NCBI GenBank assembly: GCA_015654745.1
Contig: JAATGH010000360.1
Location: 1-51,636 of the forward strand
DNA from: Enterobacterales bacterium
GTDB taxonomy: Bacteria > Pseudomonadota > Gammaproteobacteria > Enterobacterales > Enterobacteriaceae
DNA length: 51,636 nucleotides
Direction: 5' to 3'
In this document: positions 16,124-24,534 of the stretch, piece after piece
How positions within the stretch are numbered: the stretch's first letter is position 1
How the letters are laid out: each line of letters starts with the position of its first letter
Position numbers and translations under genes: made by a program
Notes under the pieces: generated by a model
The model's database searches: none
What the model was told of the DNA's origin: nothing
Seen by the model: only the letters and a program-made list of their open reading frames with translations

Positions 16124-17578
16124 CTAGATAAACTCCCTCGGCCGCGGAACCAACAACCGGGCCAAAACGTGCAGGTCCGCCAACGTCTCCAAGGCCATAC
16201 CGCGAGCCCACAGCTCTTGCGCCTGGGTAGCCGGCAGCGCCCGCGCCGCCAAGGATAAAAATTTATCCCGCAGTTGCCGATCGCCCAGCGGATTGGCCGG
16301 ATTGCCGAGCGCCACCTCCACCCGCAGCGACAGACGATCGCCCGCGCGGGTTTGTAAGGTGATTTCCGGCTCGCCGTCGGCATTCAGTGCGGGATCCACC
16401 AACAGTTCAATGCGCGACATCATGGACAACAGCCCGGTATCCCGGCGCTTCGGCTCGTCATAAGCGTCCAATCCGGCATGACCGAATACCAGCCGGGCCG
16501 CCACCGCATAAGGCAGGCTCATTTGGGCATCCGCTAGGGTTTGGATCGCGGCATTGCCACACATGTCATTCAGAAACGGACACAGCCGAACCTCAATTTT
16601 AGCGATCTCGTCAACACCGACACCCAGCCGGTCAAACAACAGCCCGGCGGCATCAACCGCCGCATGGGTACCGCGACAGGAGGCATAGGGTTTTATCGAA
16701 CATCGTTCCAGTTTCCATATCTGCCCCAGCCGCTCGGTTAATGCCGCCGGGGCCGCGCCGTCACCGGCAAAGGTCGCCAGAAAACCGCCCCAGCGAGGTT
16801 CAAACAGCATCCCCGGCCCGCTAATACCCTTCATGGCGCACAGGACCGCCAGCACGCCCCCTTCCGCGGCGCGGCCGGCATGGAGTTTTTTACTCTGTGA
16901 GCCATCATGGATAAACGCCCACAGCCCGCCGCTAAAACTGCCGGCGATGCCCAACGCGGAGCAGGTCTGAATTTCGTCCAGATTGAGCAGAGCGGCCGCC
17001 GCCGCGGCCGCGCCGAACACACCGCAGGTGGAGGTCGAATGCCAACCCGCGCCATTGTGGGCGGAATATCCGCCGCAGGCCTCCAAAACCCGCCGCGCAA
17101 TGTCATAGCCAATGACGGTAGCGCGGATAAAATCCTGGCCGCTGACCGGCTGCGCGCAAAGCGGCAATACCGCCAGTAGCGCGGGAATAACCACCGCGCC
17201 TGAATGATCGCAGCCGCCGGTATCGTCCAGTTCCAATGCATGCGCGGCAATACCGTTGAGCAATGCCGCGTTGCGGGCCGAGCTCGCCGGAACCGTCCCC
17301 CACACCTGAGCCTGCGGCGCGGCGCCCTCGAGTTGCAACAGCTGTGACATCTCTTGGGCTATCCGGCTGGTGGATCCCGCCAGTCCAGCGCCCAGGGTAT
17401 CGAGAATATGGCGTTTACAGCGTTCCACCAGCACCGTCGGCAGATCGCTAAATCGCGTACCGGTAATAAACGACGTCAGCATCTGCTGCGGGTGCTTGCG
17501 ACCCGCCACGCCGGCATCCATTTCCAGGTTCGGCGTGGCCGGCGCTCCAGCGGATGTTCCTGGCAGAGGGTTAGGCAT
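16124..17578 (-). CDS. MmgE/PrpD family protein
   Basis: A 484-residue MmgE/PrpD-fold protein. ATG 17578 is chosen because GGAGG lies seven bases upstream and it overlaps the stop of the preceding gene by eight bases; the longer frame is a shadow of that gene. Family landmarks include H-A-L-E-L-D-D-T near residue 95, G-W-H-S-T-S-T-C-G-V-F-G-A near residue 165, and K-P-Y-A-S-C-R-G-T-H in the second half. Known members act as 2-methylcitrate dehydratase, cis-aconitate decarboxylase or iminodisuccinate epimerase, all on polycarboxylates. With a C-N lyase in the same operon, an epimerase-type role is the most interesting option; dehydration cannot be excluded. Confidence 0.9.
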   Translation of the reverse strand: MPNPLPGTSAGAPATPNLEMDAGVAGRKHPQQMLTSFITGTRFSDLPTVLVERCKRHILDTLGAGLAGSTSRIAQEMSQLLQLEGAAPQAQVWGTVPASSARNAALLNGIAAHALELDDTGGCDHSGAVVIPALLAVLPLCAQPVSGQDFIRATVIGYDIARRVLEACGGYSAHNGAGWHSTSTCGVFGAAAAAAALLNLDEIQTCSALGIAGSFSGGLWAFIHDGSQSKKLHAGRAAEGGVLAVLCAMKGISGPGMLFEPRWGGFLATFAGDGAAPAALTERLGQIWKLERCSIKPYASCRGTHAAVDAAGLLFDRLGVGVDEIAKIEVRLCPFLNDMCGNAAIQTLADAQMSLPYAVAARLVFGHAGLDAYDEPKRRDTGLLSMMSRIELLVDPALNADGEPEITLQTRAGDRLSLRVEVALGNPANPLGDRQLRDKFLSLAARALPATQAQELWARGMALETLADLHVLARLLVPRPREFI

Positions 17579-18542
17579 CCGGCATCCTCCGATCGCTGGG
17601 ATACGCTGTCGGCGAGCCGTTGGCGCGTCCCTCGGTATGGCGCAACCACACTTCGGCGGGGTGCGTCGACACGTTATCAGGCTGGTTGGCCTGCCACCAG
17701 TCGGCCACCTCGCCGGCGGTGGCAAACCACACGCCGGTATGCGCCGCGATGTAATCCAGCAGCTCGGCCAACACCCCTATGCGCCCGGCCGTACCTATTG
17801 TCTCGGGATGCAGCCGCAAGACATAACACAAGCCGAAACGATAGAAACCATCGAAATCCATCTTCATATTGCCGAGCGTCTGGGCGTAAGAGGCAATGCG
17901 CGATTGGGCCGGCGGCACCGCTGGACTGAGGTTAAACGCAAAGTAGGGATCGTCTTCCAGTTCGTAGTGTAGCGGCAGTTCCACCAGCCGGGGCCGATCC
18001 GCCGGCTGATGACGCAGCGTATGAAAATAGGGCAAATCATCGCCACGCCAGCCGGAGGTCCAGCCGATGCCCTCATTCACCAAGGCCTCGGGCAGACCGG
18101 CGGCCCAATTGCCCGCCGGCAGACGGAACCCGCGCGGCACGCTGCCGGTAAGGTTGCCAATAGCCGCCCCGCCGCGCCGTATGCTGTCAATTTGCTCCCC
18201 TGGCGTTAACGTATCAAATGACTGAATTTGCCACCCCTGGCTGGCAAGCTCATGGCCACATTGGTGGATTTGTCCGATCCGTTCGGGATACTGTTGCGCC
18301 ACGATGCCCGGCACGCACCAGGTGCTGGCGACCTGCCGATCCGTCAACAGGCCTAGCAGCCGATCGATACCGCGCAAGGTACCGTAGCGCCATACCGACA
18401 GGGTCTTTTCGCGGCCGGCTACCGCCGGCACCTGCTGCAAAATGCCGTAGATATCATTGAAATCCACGGTCACCACCACCGCGCAGCGTTTTTTCGCCGG
18501 CCAACGGCGGTGGGACAAGCCCGCCTCACTGTTCATCGCCAT
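17571..18542 (-). CDS. Polysaccharide-deacetylase-fold protein lacking the metal histidines
   Basis: About 323 residues from ATG 18542 (18536 is equally possible); the start overlaps the end of the preceding paralogue. It aligns with that paralogue over its length: R-Y-G-T-L-R-G-I-D-R, F-R-L-P-A-G-N-W, W-R-G-D-D-L-P-Y and C-Y-V-L-R-L-H-P have clear counterparts. However, where the partner has H-G-Y-R-H, this protein reads Q-G-W-Q-I (residues 102-106), so both histidines of the H-x3-H metal site are missing. The first motif keeps V-D-F-N-D. It is therefore probably a non-catalytic or metal-independent homologue, perhaps a subunit partner of the intact enzyme. It is translationally coupled to the MmgE/PrpD gene. 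Confidence 0.85.
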   Translation of the reverse strand: MAMNSEAGLSHRRWPAKKRCAVVVTVDFNDIYGILQQVPAVAGREKTLSVWRYGTLRGIDRLLGLLTDRQVASTWCVPGIVAQQYPERIGQIHQCGHELASQGWQIQSFDTLTPGEQIDSIRRGGAAIGNLTGSVPRGFRLPAGNWAAGLPEALVNEGIGWTSGWRGDDLPYFHTLRHQPADRPRLVELPLHYELEDDPYFAFNLSPAVPPAQSRIASYAQTLGNMKMDFDGFYRFGLCYVLRLHPETIGTAGRIGVLAELLDYIAAHTGVWFATAGEVADWWQANQPDNVSTHPAEVWLRHTEGRANGSPTAYPSDRRMPDA

Positions 18543-19374
18543 GCTCCTGTAACCACCAGCTAGCCACGTCCCGGCATTGGGCAAACCAGACGTCATCCCG
18601 CCGGCGTAAATGATCAAAGAACCGATCGAGCAACATGATGCGGCCCGGCTTGCCGGAAATTTTCGGATGAAACAGGGTGGTAAGACTCAGCCCCTCGTTC
18701 ATCGCACCATCAAATTCACGGCACCAGTTATCCAGCGTCGATGCATAGCCGGCGGTACGATCCAGCCCTGACGGAAAGTTCGGATCGCGGGTGTAGGCGA
18801 GCGAGGCATAATCGTCCATTTCCCAGCGGCCGGGGATCTCGACCAGTGGCCGCTCGTGTCCATCGATTTTGACCAGGTACGGGCGATCGTCACCACGCAT
18901 ACTGCTGGAATAGGTCACGCCCGCGTCGAGCAATATTGCCGGCGTTTCCTGATGCCAGTCGCCGGAAGGCGTACGAAACCCTTCGGCGCGGATCCCCAAT
19001 ATCTGCCAAAAAATATCCCGCGAGGTCTGCATCACCCACCGTTGTTGCCCGGCGCTCAAGGCATAGAAAGATTCATGGCGATAGCCGTGGTAAGCCACTT
19101 CATGCCCTTGCTCGACAATGGCCCGGCACTGGGCCGGCCAATTTTCCACGACCCAGGCCGGAACAAAAAACGTGGCGGGCAGATGATGTGATTGCAACAC
19201 ATCCAGGATGCGTTCCAGTGCCCGGAAGGGCCCGTAACCGCCAAAGGTGAAATAGTCCGCCTTCTGCCAAATACTGCCGTTAAGCATGGCGTCGCCGGTC
19301 GGTCCGTCCAGATCGAACGCCAGCGCCATACAGCCCGTTTTCCCCTCGGGCCAGCGGGTGGAGGATATCGACAT
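18526..19374 (-). CDS. Polysaccharide deacetylase family hydrolase (PuuE/HpPgdA-like)
   Basis: A 282-residue NodB-fold hydrolase. The metal site appears intact: F-D-L-D-G (D21, D23) as motif 1, H-G-Y-R-H (H96 and H100) as motif 2, F-R-T-P-S-G-D-W (R134) as motif 3, and L-F-H-P (H236) near the C-terminus. The layout, with G-G-Y-G-P-F-R-A-L-E and M-R-G-D-D-R-P-Y, is that of PuuE-like allantoinases and Helicobacter-type PgdA rather than chitooligosaccharide deacetylases. There is no signal peptide, so it acts in the cytoplasm on a small amide, imide or N-acyl compound delivered by the ABC transporter encoded upstream. The substrate is unknown. Confidence 0.88.
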   Translation of the reverse strand: MSISSTRWPEGKTGCMALAFDLDGPTGDAMLNGSIWQKADYFTFGGYGPFRALERILDVLQSHHLPATFFVPAWVVENWPAQCRAIVEQGHEVAYHGYRHESFYALSAGQQRWVMQTSRDIFWQILGIRAEGFRTPSGDWHQETPAILLDAGVTYSSSMRGDDRPYLVKIDGHERPLVEIPGRWEMDDYASLAYTRDPNFPSGLDRTAGYASTLDNWCREFDGAMNEGLSLTTLFHPKISGKPGRIMLLDRFFDHLRRRDDVWFAQCRDVASWWLQEHGDEQ

Positions 19375-19433
19375 AGAGTGATCCCGTGTGATCCGCCGCC
19401 GCGCGCGGCCAAACGTGCGCAGGCGGCAAATGG

Positions 19434-20261
19434 TTATTTGCCGCCGTTAAGGGTAACGTCCTGGACCGCGCCGTCCTGCATGCCCCATTTAGTCAGAATC
19501 CGCAAATAGGTGCCGTCGGCGATCATGGCGGAAAGCACCGATTTCACCCCGTCAATCAGCGCCGTATCCTCTTTCGCGATCCCCATGCCGGTAACCTGAT
19601 AGGCAAACGCTTTGCCCAGGGGCTTATAGGTCTCTTTTTCCAAGTTCATGATGTAAGGCAGCGTCTCGCTGCCCTGCACGACGCCCTCGATTCGGCCCTG
19701 GCGTAATTGGGTACGGGCATCGGCGGTACCCTCCGCGCCCACCACCACAATCGCGGGTTTACCGGCCGCTTCGCAGTTGGCCTGGCTCCAGGCGGCAATT
19801 TCCGCCGGGAAGGTGGTACGGCGACTGGTGCCGACTTTCTTCCCGCACAGATCCTGCATTTGATTAATCTCGGTGTGGGCAACCGTGGTATAGAACTGCG
19901 GCCCGCTGTGGTAATAGTCCACAAAGGTGGCCACCGGCTGGCGAGCCTTGGTGTCGGTCATGCCGGAAAGAATCATATCGATGCGCTTGGTGGCGATGGC
20001 GTTCACCATCTGTTCAAAACCAATCTCCTGCCAGCTGATCTTGCGGTTTAACCGTTTACCGATTTCCATGCCCAGATCGTAATCCATACCGGTAAGCTGG
20101 CCGGTAGCGGGATCCTTGAATTCCAGCGGTGGGTAATTGGGCATCATGGCAACCTTGAGCTCCTCTTTTTGCACCAGCTCGGCGGCGACGGCGGTGGGCG
20201 CGACGGTTGTCGCATTAAGCAATACGCCGGCGGAAAACAGGAATAACAGCGTTTTTTTCAT
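19434..20261 (-). CDS. Amino-acid ABC transporter substrate-binding protein
   Basis: A 275-residue periplasmic binding protein of the SBP_bac_3 family. The signal peptide covers about residues 1-26 (K-K-T-L-L-F-L-F-S-A-G-V-L-L-N-A). The mature protein starts with E-L-K-V-A-M-M-P-N-Y-P-P-L-E-F-K and contains G-M-D-Y-D-L-G-M-E-I-G and the conserved ligand-arginine region K-V-G-T-S-R-R-T-T. Such proteins bind polar amino acids, opines and related carboxylates. It is the third component of the transporter encoded just upstream and likely sets the specificity of the whole operon. Confidence 0.9.
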   Translation of the reverse strand: MKKTLLFLFSAGVLLNATTVAPTAVAAELVQKEELKVAMMPNYPPLEFKDPATGQLTGMDYDLGMEIGKRLNRKISWQEIGFEQMVNAIATKRIDMILSGMTDTKARQPVATFVDYYHSGPQFYTTVAHTEINQMQDLCGKKVGTSRRTTFPAEIAAWSQANCEAAGKPAIVVVGAEGTADARTQLRQGRIEGVVQGSETLPYIMNLEKETYKPLGKAFAYQVTGMGIAKEDTALIDGVKSVLSAMIADGTYLRILTKWGMQDGAVQDVTLNGGK

Positions 20262-20284
20262 GCACGGGTTCTCGGGTTAAGGGT

Positions 20285-21049
20285 TTATATCAGGACGGCA
20301 GAAATAAAATTCCGGGTCCGTTCATTCTGTGGATTAAGCAAGACATTTTCCGGGTTGCCACTTTCGATGATTCCACCTTCATCCATAAAGACCACGCGAT
20401 TAGCCACTTCCCGGGCAAACCCGAGTTCATGGGTTACCACAATCATGGTCATCCCCTCCGCCGCCAGGCCGCGCATTACCGCCAGTACCTCGCCCACCAT
20501 TTCCGGATCGAGCGCGGAAGTCGGTTCGTCAAATAGCATTAACTTAGGTTTCATCGCCAGCGCCCGGGCGATAGCGACCCGTTGTTGTTGACCACCGGAC
20601 AGTTCCAAGGGATAGGCGTCGCGTTTATGCGCCAACCCCACCCTCTGCAGTAATGCCATGGCCTCTTCCTTGGCCTCTTTTACCGGCCGTAGCAATACCT
20701 GGGTTGGCCCTTCGATAATGTTTTCCAGCGCGGTCTTGTCGGGAAACAAATTAAAACGCTGAAATACCATGCCGGTTTTCAACCGCTGCCGGGAAATCTG
20801 GCGATCGTTTAACGGGTGGAGTTTTTTACCATCGATCCGGTACCCCACCAGTTCGTCGTCAACCCAGATGCCCCCGCTATCAATACGCTCAAGTTGGTTA
20901 ATGCAGCGCAAAAACGTGCTTTTACCGGAACCGGACGGACCAATAACGCACAGCACCTCCCCATAATTCACCGACAAATTGATATTTTTCAGCGCTTGGA
21001 ATTGTTCGAAATACTTATTGACGTTAACGGCTCTGATAATGCTCTTCAT
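20285..21049 (-). CDS. Amino-acid ABC transporter ATP-binding protein (GlnQ/HisP-like)
   Basis: A 254-residue ATPase of the polar amino acid uptake family. Walker A is G-P-S-G-S-G-K-S-T, the signature L-S-G-G-Q-Q-Q-R, Walker [13 protein letters not shown], and the switch His follows in V-V-T-H-E. ATG 21049 is chosen because GGGGGAG lies just upstream and the permease gene ends 12 bases before; the longer open frame overlaps that gene. It powers the permease encoded at 21061-21930. Confidence 0.93.
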   Translation of the reverse strand: MKSIIRAVNVNKYFEQFQALKNINLSVNYGEVLCVIGPSGSGKSTFLRCINQLERIDSGGIWVDDELVGYRIDGKKLHPLNDRQISRQRLKTGMVFQRFNLFPDKTALENIIEGPTQVLLRPVKEAKEEAMALLQRVGLAHKRDAYPLELSGGQQQRVAIARALAMKPKLMLFDEPTSALDPEMVGEVLAVMRGLAAEGMTMIVVTHELGFAREVANRVVFMDEGGIIESGNPENVLLNPQNERTRNFISAVLI

Positions 21050-21060
21050 AAGCTCCCCCG

Positions 21061-21930
21061 TTATCGGTCGCGGCGCTGCATGCCGCGACCGAAAAAACGT
21101 TCCAACCGGTTTTGCCCTAAGGACAACAGCGTCACCGCCGCCAGATACCAAATACCGGCGACAAACAACAGTTCCATGACCCGCGCATTGGCAAAATAAA
21201 TAGTCTGCGCGTTATACAGCAACTCGGAATATTGGATCATGCTGGCCAGGCTGGTGGTTTTCACCATGCTGATAAATTCATTACCGATAGGGGGGATGAT
21301 GACCCGCATCGCCTGGGGCAAAATAATGCGGCGCAGCGCATGCAGACGGGTCATGCCGATGGTTTTGGCGGCTTCATACTGGCCTGAATCCACCGATAGC
21401 AGCCCGGCGCGCACGACTTCCGACGTGTAGGCGCCCTGGTTAATGCTCAGCCCGAGCAGCGCGGCCATAAACGGTGTCATGATATCCACGGTTTGGAAAC
21501 TGAACAGACCGGGTATACCCATGACGGGAAAAATCAGCGCCAGGTTAAACCACAACAGTAATTGCAAAATCAACGGAGTACCGCGAAATATCCACGTATA
21601 GCCGATGGCGACCGCCCGCAGCACCGGGTTTTGCGACATGCGCATCACCGCGATAATGACACCGAAAATCACCCCAAGCAGCATGGCCAGGATCGACATC
21701 ACGATGGTGTTGCCCAACCCGTATAAAATCGCCTTGGCGGTAAGAAACTGGCCGACAAACCGCCATTCGATCTTTCCATGGGCAAAAGCGTTGAACAGCA
21801 AGCCCAGCGACACCAGGATCACGACCGAGGAAAAAATCCGCCCGTAATAGCGTTGAGTGACGTACTGATACTCATTGAAGTTGATAATGGGCGGATTACT
21901 ACCCTGATCCGTAGGCTTAAGGTCGGTCAT
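21061..21930 (-). CDS. Amino-acid ABC transporter permease (HisM/GlnP-like)
   Basis: A 289-residue inner-membrane permease. An N-terminal soluble segment of about 40 residues is followed by five or six helices. The EAA loop typical of polar amino acid permeases reads [23 protein letters not shown], and G-T-P-L-I-L-Q-L is also typical. Only one permease gene is present, so it probably works as a homodimer with the ATPase. ATG 21930 starts 33 bases after the lyase gene ends, and the genes are clearly co-transcribed. Confidence 0.92.
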   Translation of the reverse strand: MTDLKPTDQGSNPPIINFNEYQYVTQRYYGRIFSSVVILVSLGLLFNAFAHGKIEWRFVGQFLTAKAILYGLGNTIVMSILAMLLGVIFGVIIAVMRMSQNPVLRAVAIGYTWIFRGTPLILQLLLWFNLALIFPVMGIPGLFSFQTVDIMTPFMAALLGLSINQGAYTSEVVRAGLLSVDSGQYEAAKTIGMTRLHALRRIILPQAMRVIIPPIGNEFISMVKTTSLASMIQYSELLYNAQTIYFANARVMELLFVAGIWYLAAVTLLSLGQNRLERFFGRGMQRRDR

Positions 21931-21962
21931 AATGGCTCCCGCTGACGTGCATGAGACAGGGA

Positions 21963-23390
21963 TTACAGGGACAAACCGGCGTAGCCGGCGGCCCACTCGG
22001 CTTGTGCCGCCAGTTTGATCCGCAGCCGGGCTATTTGTTCGGCCACGCGAACCGGCGCCGTACCGCCGTAGGCACAACGGGCGTTGATCGCCGCCTCCAG
22101 CGTCAGGCAGCGCCTCACCTCGCCGGTCAATCGCGGATCGACCGACATCAGTTGTTCGTCGCTCAGTTGATGCAGTTCTTGCTGCGTCTGTTCACACAGT
22201 TGCACTAACCTGCCGGTGATCTCATGTGCGGCGTTGAAGGGCACTCCGCGGCGGGAAAGCCAGTCCGCCACCTCCGTGGCCAGGGTAAAGCCCTCCGGCG
22301 CCTGTTCGCGCAGGCGCCGGCAATCGACCACCATGGTCTCGACCATTCCGGCCATGGCCGGAAGCACCAGTAACAGTTGTTCCACGGTATCCATGGCGTT
22401 GCGTTTGTCCTCAATCAAATCCCGATTGTAGGAGAGCGGTAAACCTTTCATGGTGGAGAGCATAGCCGTGACGTTGCCGATTAATCGCCCGCTTTTGCCC
22501 CGGGTTAATTCAGCAATATCGGGATTTTTCTTTTGCGGCATGATGGAACTGCCGGTGGCATAACCATCATCAAGCGCCACCCAGCGAAACTGGCGTGACG
22601 CCCAAAGACATACCTCCTCACATAACCTGGAGAGATTGACGCCCAACATGCCGCCGGCAAATAAAAATTCGGCCACATGATCACGGCTGGCCACCGCGTC
22701 GATGGAGTTTTCGCAGACACCGTCATAACCCAGATCTTGCGCCGCTTGCTCCGGGCGCATGGCGATGGCGGAACCGGCCATGGCCGCCGCGCCCAATGGC
22801 GATAGCGCGCAACGTTTATCCCAATCCTGCAAGCGCTCGACATCGCGGGAAAAAGATTGAGCGTGGGCCATTAACTGGTGGCCAAACACGATGGGCTGAG
22901 CCTGTTGCAGATGCGTAAAACCAGGCGCAATGCTGTCAATATGCCGCTGAGCCTGGGAAATTAACGCCGCCTGCAGCGCCAGCAAGGCACGGGTAATTTT
23001 CCGGACGTTGTCGCGCAAGTACAGCCGCAGATCGTTGGCCGTCTGGTCGTTGCGCGAGCGTCCGGCACGTAGCTTCCCGCCCAGCGCGCCCAACCGTTCC
23101 GTCAGCACCCGCTCAATAAAGGTATGCACATCTTCATCGTCCACGCTCGGCAAAATCCGCCCGGCTTGATAATCAGCCGATAATTGGGCTATGGCCGCGA
23201 CCAGAAGACCGGTTTCAGACTCACTCAACAAACCCGCGCGCTGTAATTCAAAGGCATGCGCCCGACAGCCGGCTAAATCATAAGCGGCCAGCGAAAAATA
23301 AGCGTCAGGGCTACGCGACAGCGCGCTGAGAGCGGCGACCGGCCCGCGTTTAAATCGCGCCCCCCAAAGACGTTCTATAGGATGTGACAT
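21963..23390 (-). CDS. Argininosuccinate-lyase-family C-N lyase
   Basis: A 475-residue member of the fumarase/aspartase superfamily, argininosuccinate lyase (ASL) branch. Key motifs are intact: A-G-R-S-R-N-D-Q near residue 115, G-F-T-H-L-Q-Q-A-Q-P with the catalytic-region His near 165, and the mobile loop G-S-S-I-M-P-Q-K-K-N-P-D near 285, which carries the catalytic Ser. These enzymes release fumarate from N-substituted aspartates. Classical ArgH sits with arg genes; here it leads a transport and catabolism operon with a LysR regulator and no arg gene. A catabolic lyase comparable to EDDS or iminodisuccinate lyase is therefore more likely than arginine synthesis, although argininosuccinate remains possible. 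Confidence 0.9.
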   Translation of the reverse strand: MSHPIERLWGARFKRGPVAALSALSRSPDAYFSLAAYDLAGCRAHAFELQRAGLLSESETGLLVAAIAQLSADYQAGRILPSVDDEDVHTFIERVLTERLGALGGKLRAGRSRNDQTANDLRLYLRDNVRKITRALLALQAALISQAQRHIDSIAPGFTHLQQAQPIVFGHQLMAHAQSFSRDVERLQDWDKRCALSPLGAAAMAGSAIAMRPEQAAQDLGYDGVCENSIDAVASRDHVAEFLFAGGMLGVNLSRLCEEVCLWASRQFRWVALDDGYATGSSIMPQKKNPDIAELTRGKSGRLIGNVTAMLSTMKGLPLSYNRDLIEDKRNAMDTVEQLLLVLPAMAGMVETMVVDCRRLREQAPEGFTLATEVADWLSRRGVPFNAAHEITGRLVQLCEQTQQELHQLSDEQLMSVDPRLTGEVRRCLTLEAAINARCAYGGTAPVRVAEQIARLRIKLAAQAEWAAGYAGLSL

Positions 23391-23559
23391 GGAACATTCC
23401 TTATCTGGCATGCATATTGCAACATTTACATGAAGTCATGGTACCAATTGACTAGAGCGGCAGGTGATACCAGCCGGTCATCTGGATAAATGCGAAAATA
23501 AGATATAGGTAGTGTCAAATTGATGATGGAGAACCAACGCCGGGGGGTAAATAGTTATT
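23391..23559. promoter_or_regulatory. Divergent control region of the lyase operon and its LysR gene
   Basis: The gap between the divergent lyase and LysR genes is 169 bases. A perfect dyad CATGA-AG-TCATG lies at 23429-23440, about 40 bases before the lyase start codon, and an AT-containing T-N11-A type arrangement surrounds it. LysR regulators usually bind such sites between divergent promoters. The assignment is inference. Confidence 0.5.
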
Positions 23560-24534
23560 ATGGAAAGTCAACTTTCCAAATCGGGAAACACGTCGCCGGT
23601 CAAATGCGATATTAACCAGCAAAACATTGGCGTTGCGGATTTGAAGCTTCTGCGCGTGTTCAAAACGGTGGTTGAGGCCGGGGGGTTCACTGCGGCATGT
23701 AATGAATTGAACATCGGCCTGGCGGCGATCAGCAAACAAATTTCCGATCTGGAAGTGCGCTTTGGCATGAAACTTTGTACTCGCGGGCGAGAGGGATTTT
23801 ACCTTACTGAACATGGCAAGGTCGCGTATCAGGCGTGTTTAGATCTTTTCTCCTCGATCACCCAGTTCCGCGATAAATTAAATCATGCCAGGCATGAAAT
23901 GTTCGGGGAATTAAATATCGGTATCATCGACAATACCATCACCGATACCCAATCACCGGTCATACCGGCGCTTGGCGAGATACACGGCCTGGCACCAAAG
24001 GTAAGCGTGCGCTTACATGCCACCCAGCTCGACGAGATCGAACGTGGCGTTATTGATGGCCGTTTTACCTGCGGTATTATACCCGTCTATCAAGAAAAAC
24101 CCGATTTTGACTATTTTTTTCTCTATGAGGAAATATCACATCTCTGCTGTTCAAATCGGCATGAACTGTATGACGTGCCCACGGCGAGTTTAACCAATGC
24201 GCGTATAGAAAACGCCAGTTTGATTAACCATTTTTATGCTAAGCACACCCATAAAAACCCGCCACTTAGTTTCCCCCACTCCAATGCGGTTGCGGTCCAA
24301 GTAGAGGCAGTCACCATGCTTATTTTAACCGGGAATTATATCGGATTTCTACCGGAGCATTATATTCAACGCTACATATCCGAAGGAAAAATAAAAGCAC
24401 TGAAACCGGAAACGATCCGAGTCATTACCCCCTTTCATCTGGTAGTAAAACGAGGCGCGATGCTTAATTCGGTAGTGACGCTATTTCTGGATGCGCTAAG
24501 GGCGTCAACACCGGTGAACCACGCCAAACCATAA
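23560..24534 (+). CDS. LysR family regulator of the lyase operon
   Basis: A 324-residue LysR-type regulator. The helix-turn-helix lies near residues 25-85, with the core L-K-L-L-R-V-F-K-T-V-V-E-A-G-G-F-T-A-A and I-S-K-Q-I-S-D-L-E. The effector domain starts with E-L-N-I-G-I-I-D. An N-terminal extension of about 25 residues precedes the DNA-binding domain. Its divergent position points to control of the operon running from 23390 to 14971, with the transported compound or a degradation product as inducer. Confidence 0.88.
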   Translation: MESQLSKSGNTSPVKCDINQQNIGVADLKLLRVFKTVVEAGGFTAACNELNIGLAAISKQISDLEVRFGMKLCTRGREGFYLTEHGKVAYQACLDLFSSITQFRDKLNHARHEMFGELNIGIIDNTITDTQSPVIPALGEIHGLAPKVSVRLHATQLDEIERGVIDGRFTCGIIPVYQEKPDFDYFFLYEEISHLCCSNRHELYDVPTASLTNARIENASLINHFYAKHTHKNPPLSFPHSNAVAVQVEAVTMLILTGNYIGFLPEHYIQRYISEGKIKALKPETIRVITPFHLVVKRGAMLNSVVTLFLDALRASTPVNHAKP

